Shown: piece by piece, positions 57,037-59,311 of the stretch | Layout: every line of letters begins with the position of its first letter | Numbering within the stretch: position 1 is the stretch's first letter | The notes under the pieces: generated by a model | Seen by the model: the letters and a program-made list of their open reading frames with translations, nothing else | Told to the model about the DNA's origin: nothing | The model's database searches: none | IMG/VR virus record: IMGVR_UViG_3300047457_000862 | Coordinates: 1-59,311 of that record | Reading direction: 5' to 3' (one strand) | Length of the DNA stretch: 59,311 nt | From: a virus | Made by a program: the position numbers and the translations under genes

Positions 57037-57960
57037 ATGGGAAAAGACTCAGCAATCAGCTGGACGCACCACACGTTTAATACGTGGTGGGGATGCGAGA
57101 AAGTATCACCGGCCTGCGCTCACTGCTACGCCGAAACGTGGTCGAAGCGCACGGGGCTTGATTCGCTATGGAAGGGTGAGCGTCGATTCTTCAGCGACAA
57201 GCATTGGAACGACCCGATTCGCTGGAACAAGGCGGCGGAACTGGCGGGGGAGCGTCGGCGGGTGTTTTGCGCGAGCATGGCGGATGTGTTTGAGGACAGG
57301 GAGGAGTTGATTCCGCATCGGGCGCGGTTATTCGACCTCATCCGCCGCACTCCAAACCTCGACTGGCTGCTGCTCACGAAAAGGCCGGAGAACATCGGCA
57401 TTCACATGAAACAAGTCTGGCATCAAGCGGATGATACAGGAATGTCGGAATTGAGGACGTTCGTGAAGGAATGGCTGCAAGGCACCGCGCCCGCAAACGT
57501 GTGGATTGGGACTACGGTGGAAAATCAGGAAATGGCGGAGAAGCGGATTCCTTCGCTACTCAAAGTTCCGGCTGCTGTGCATTTCCTAAGCTGCGAGCCG
57601 TTGCTTGGGCCGGTTGATATTTCTTTGTTTTTGGATGACTGCAACGGAATCCCTCGCACGCCTTGGGTGATTTGCGGCGGGGAATCCGGCGCACACGCAC
57701 GCCCAATGAACCCCGATTGGGCGCGAACACTCCGGGACCAATGCGCCGCCGCTGGCGTGCCGTTTCATTTCAAGCAGCATGGGGAATGGTGCCCCGGTGC
57801 ATTCGGGACAAACATTCCCGATTGTTTAACGCCGGAACAGCGCGCCGATAAACGGTTTTACCATTACTTTGATCCACCCGGAGGTAAAACTTGGCGCGTC
57901 GGCACCAAGCGCGCCGGACGGCTGCTCGATGGTGTGCTCCATGATGAATTCCCTCGATAG
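57037..57960 (+). CDS. Gp37/Gp68-like (DUF5131) protein
   Basis: 307 residues. It starts S-A-I-S-W-T-H-H-T-F-N-T-W-W-G-C-x(3)-S-P-A-C-A-H-C-Y-A, the characteristic opening of DUF5131 proteins, whose three cysteines recall radical-SAM iron-sulfur binding. Also V-F-C-A-S-M-A-D-V-F, L-L-T-K-R-P, W-I-G-T-T-V and G-G-E-S-G, in the order of a TIM-barrel core. Biochemical role is not established for the family. Confidence 0.8.
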   Translation: MGKDSAISWTHHTFNTWWGCEKVSPACAHCYAETWSKRTGLDSLWKGERRFFSDKHWNDPIRWNKAAELAGERRRVFCASMADVFEDREELIPHRARLFDLIRRTPNLDWLLLTKRPENIGIHMKQVWHQADDTGMSELRTFVKEWLQGTAPANVWIGTTVENQEMAEKRIPSLLKVPAAVHFLSCEPLLGPVDISLFLDDCNGIPRTPWVICGGESGAHARPMNPDWARTLRDQCAAAGVPFHFKQHGEWCPGAFGTNIPDCLTPEQRADKRFYHYFDPPGGKTWRVGTKRAGRLLDGVLHDEFPR

Positions 57961-57962
57961 CC

Positions 57963-58163
57963 ATGGGCAGGAAGCCAGACGCGCGAATAGACCTCGGGCT
58001 TGCCATCCTGTCCACCCGCCCGCGCAAGCCGCGCACGCTGGAGGAGATTGCCGCCTTCTGTGGCTGCCACAACACCGCGATCAGCCGGATAGAGCGGTCG
58101 GCCCTGAAAAAGCTCAAGGCGAGGCTCCTGGAGCGCCAGGCGACCCATTCCGCAATGCGATGA
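57963..58163 (+). CDS. Sigma-region-4-like helix-turn-helix protein
   Basis: 66 residues. R-P-R-K-P-R-T-L-E-E-I-A-A-F-C-G-C-H-N-T-A-I-S-R-I-E-R has the R-x-L-E-E-I-A ... I-x-R-I-E-x-x-A-L-x-K-L outline of sigma-70 region 4. It is too short for a sigma factor and may steer host RNA polymerase or act as an anti-sigma-like factor. Coupled to the next gene by ATGA. Confidence 0.7.
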   Translation: MGRKPDARIDLGLAILSTRPRKPRTLEEIAAFCGCHNTAISRIERSALKKLKARLLERQATHSAMR

Positions 58164-58444
58164 CAACGAACATTGAGATATCGAAGCAGATATTCACCGC
58201 GGGATGCGCCATGAAGCTGAGCACGCACGGGATCCAACTGATCACATTCGTCGGATCCAAGACGATGAACGAACTGACGCGTGAGCTATCGGTGGATTCG
58301 CACCCCGGCGTGATTGAGGCCGGGGATGGCAATCGATACTACCGCAGCTACGTTGTGGACTCCGGGATCGATGGATACGGCTCCATCACGATCCGGATCA
58401 AAGATATGACCCCCGAAATGAAACGAAACCTGAACGAACAATGA
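58160..58444 (+). CDS. Hypothetical protein
   Basis: 94 residues from the coupled ATG at 58160. Beta-rich, S-V-D-S-H-P-G-V-I-E-A-G-D-G-N-R-Y. No motif recognised. Confidence 0.6.
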   Translation: MTTNIEISKQIFTAGCAMKLSTHGIQLITFVGSKTMNELTRELSVDSHPGVIEAGDGNRYYRSYVVDSGIDGYGSITIRIKDMTPEMKRNLNEQ

Positions 58445-58659
58445 CCAAGAAAACCGACTCATGGCTTACTCGAACAAGCCGACCTGAAAAACCGACGCGA
58501 CGCAAAGGATTCCGACTCGGAGCTCTCGTGTTCCATTCTAGATGGGGATACGGGCACATCGAGAGGTTGTTGGGGCATCTGGAAGCCTGTGTGAAGTTCA
58601 ACAGAACAGGCGACGTCCGCGTGATAAGGAGAACTCAAGTGAAATGCTTCAAGCCATGA
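58441..58659 (+). CDS. Small basic protein
   Basis: 72 residues; Arg/Lys-rich N-terminus (TSRPEKPTRRKGF), then a beta-like segment. Overlaps its neighbours by 4 bases. Unknown. Confidence 0.55.
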   Translation: MTKKTDSWLTRTSRPEKPTRRKGFRLGALVFHSRWGYGHIERLLGHLEACVKFNRTGDVRVIRRTQVKCFKP

Positions 58660-58868
58660 AAAGGGTAAGAATCGTATTCGCTGACGAACTTCCAGACTGT
58701 GAGTGCTGCGAAGACAAGTGGTGTCTGGAGCACAAGATGCACTACGCAGACTGCCCATGCGTAGGCCCAACGAACGCGGAAGAGCTCGGATACAAGCTCG
58801 TAGAGGACGGGGATGGGGTGCTGTGGGGGGTTCAGGCTTCTATGATCGATCGCCGGACCTCGTCGTAG
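58656..58868 (+). CDS. Cysteine-rich small protein, convergent with tail gene
   Basis: 70 residues from the coupled ATG at 58656. C-E-C-C-E-D-K-W-C and H-K-M-H-Y-A-D-C-P-C suggest one or two zinc sites. Its last 37 bases overlap the end of the minus-strand gene at 58832. Confidence 0.6.
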   Translation: MKRVRIVFADELPDCECCEDKWCLEHKMHYADCPCVGPTNAEELGYKLVEDGDGVLWGVQASMIDRRTSS

Positions 58869-59296
58869 AACGAAGCCATAGGGCGCAGGGTATTCAGCAC
58901 ATCCGAAGCTGCGCTCTTCCCCATCTCGACCACGCCGCGCACTCCTCCAACCCTGCGGGACCACAATGCGAACTCGGCTTTCACTCCCTGCACTGTCGCA
59001 ACTCCTCCGCCCCCATCCTTGGCCCGGAGGATCTTCGCGGCCAGCTTCAGCTTCCTGCGGTTACACCCCGCCTTCGTGCCCTCCTCGGGAACCGGAATGC
59101 CTAGTCGCTCACACCATTCGTCCCTGCCCCTGCGGATCCACTCACGGGACACTCCGCAAGCCTCCGCACTCTTGTTCATCGATGAGAACCCGTTGATCAC
59201 CGCAAGGCGCGGGATGGAGTGAAGTAGCTGATGAATTCGAGCCCTTAGATTCGCAGTCTCGCAGTGAACAAGGATGCAAACGATGGTTGAGATCAT
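58832..59296 (-). CDS. HTH-containing protein at the end of the tail operon
   Basis: 154 residues from the ATG at 59296 (an upstream in-frame ATG at 59302 exists). Near residue 39 is N-K-S-A-E-A-C-G-V-S-R-E-W-I-R-R-G-R-D-E-W, a helix-turn-helix. The C-terminal half is basic then helical. If the window is circular this gene starts within the stop of the left-edge gene (ATGA) and is the last gene of the structural operon. Its role (regulator, packaging partner or structural) is open. Confidence 0.6.
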   Translation of the reverse strand: MISTIVCILVHCETANLRARIHQLLHSIPRLAVINGFSSMNKSAEACGVSREWIRRGRDEWCERLGIPVPEEGTKAGCNRRKLKLAAKILRAKDGGGGVATVQGVKAEFALWSRRVGGVRGVVEMGKSAASDVLNTLRPMASFYDEVRRSIIEA

Positions 59297-59311
59297 CTGC
59301 ATCCGCCCAAG

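Noticed and set aside
1-59311. CRISPR array
   Set aside because: No regularly spaced identical repeats were found; the 49-52 kb repeats are irregular and partly coding.
1-59311. Insertion sequence or transposase
   Set aside because: No DDE or HUH transposase-like protein and no flanking inverted repeats with target duplications were seen.

Overview
The window looks like one complete, circular or circularly permuted genome of a tailed, siphovirus-like bacteriophage, and there is no recognisable bacterial chromosome in it. It carries terminase, a lambda-type portal, a head protease/scaffold, a major capsid protein, a tape measure, a DnaB-type helicase, a replication initiator, a RecT-like annealing protein and a RuvC-like nuclease. 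I found no integrase, no clear repressor and no recognisable endolysin. The host is unknown. The DNA is GC-rich. Most plus-strand starts are either 4-base ATGA/GTGA overlaps or follow an A/C-rich stretch without a Shine-Dalgarno, which fits several GC-rich Gram-negative phyla and does not identify one. The two ends join in frame: the left-edge gene reads across the junction to a stop that overlaps the start of the right-edge gene as ATGA, the junction type used throughout this genome.

Layout. (1) 1-21895, minus strand, is the head and tail operon. In transcription order it runs gpW-like joiner, portal, a metallopeptidase/ParB-like protein, three proteins built from repeated glycine-rich membrane segments and a repeated short motif, protease/scaffold, decoration protein, capsid, connectors, tube, chaperone slot, tape measure and a very short tail-tip set. 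It continues across the ends into the gene at 58832-59296. (2) 22161-39885, plus strand, is a chain of about 44 mostly tiny, tightly coupled genes. It opens with three structured leader RNAs and closes at a strong terminator. It includes a Ycf46-like AAA+ ATPase with permuted motifs, a possible Ycf35-like partner, an M20-type peptidase, a secreted protein, a lipoprotein and several one-helix membrane peptides. (3) 40072-45536, minus strand, is the replication and recombination cluster (HNH, RuvC, KH, helicase, initiator with internal iterons). (4) 45829-52757, plus strand, begins with recombination genes (coiled-coil protein, RecT) and then holds a run of small genes, several of which carry a dispersed ~27-bp repeat at or near their ends. 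(5) 52782-55248, minus strand, holds the terminase genes, far from the portal. (6) 55249-58868 holds a tRNA-like sequence, an RNA ligase, a DUF5131-type protein and a sigma-region-4-like protein.

The most unusual signals are: a short [IL]-x-F-[AE]-[RK]-G-[DE]-type motif repeated at least twelve times across five adjacent head-module proteins; the AAA+ protein whose Walker B precedes its Walker A; a family of multi-hairpin leaders at 22.4-23.4 kb; a GTTGAC element placed 21-22 bases before five start sites in the structural operon; and the gene-end repeat family at 49.2-52.5 kb. Function is inferred from motifs and gene order only; no database search was possible.
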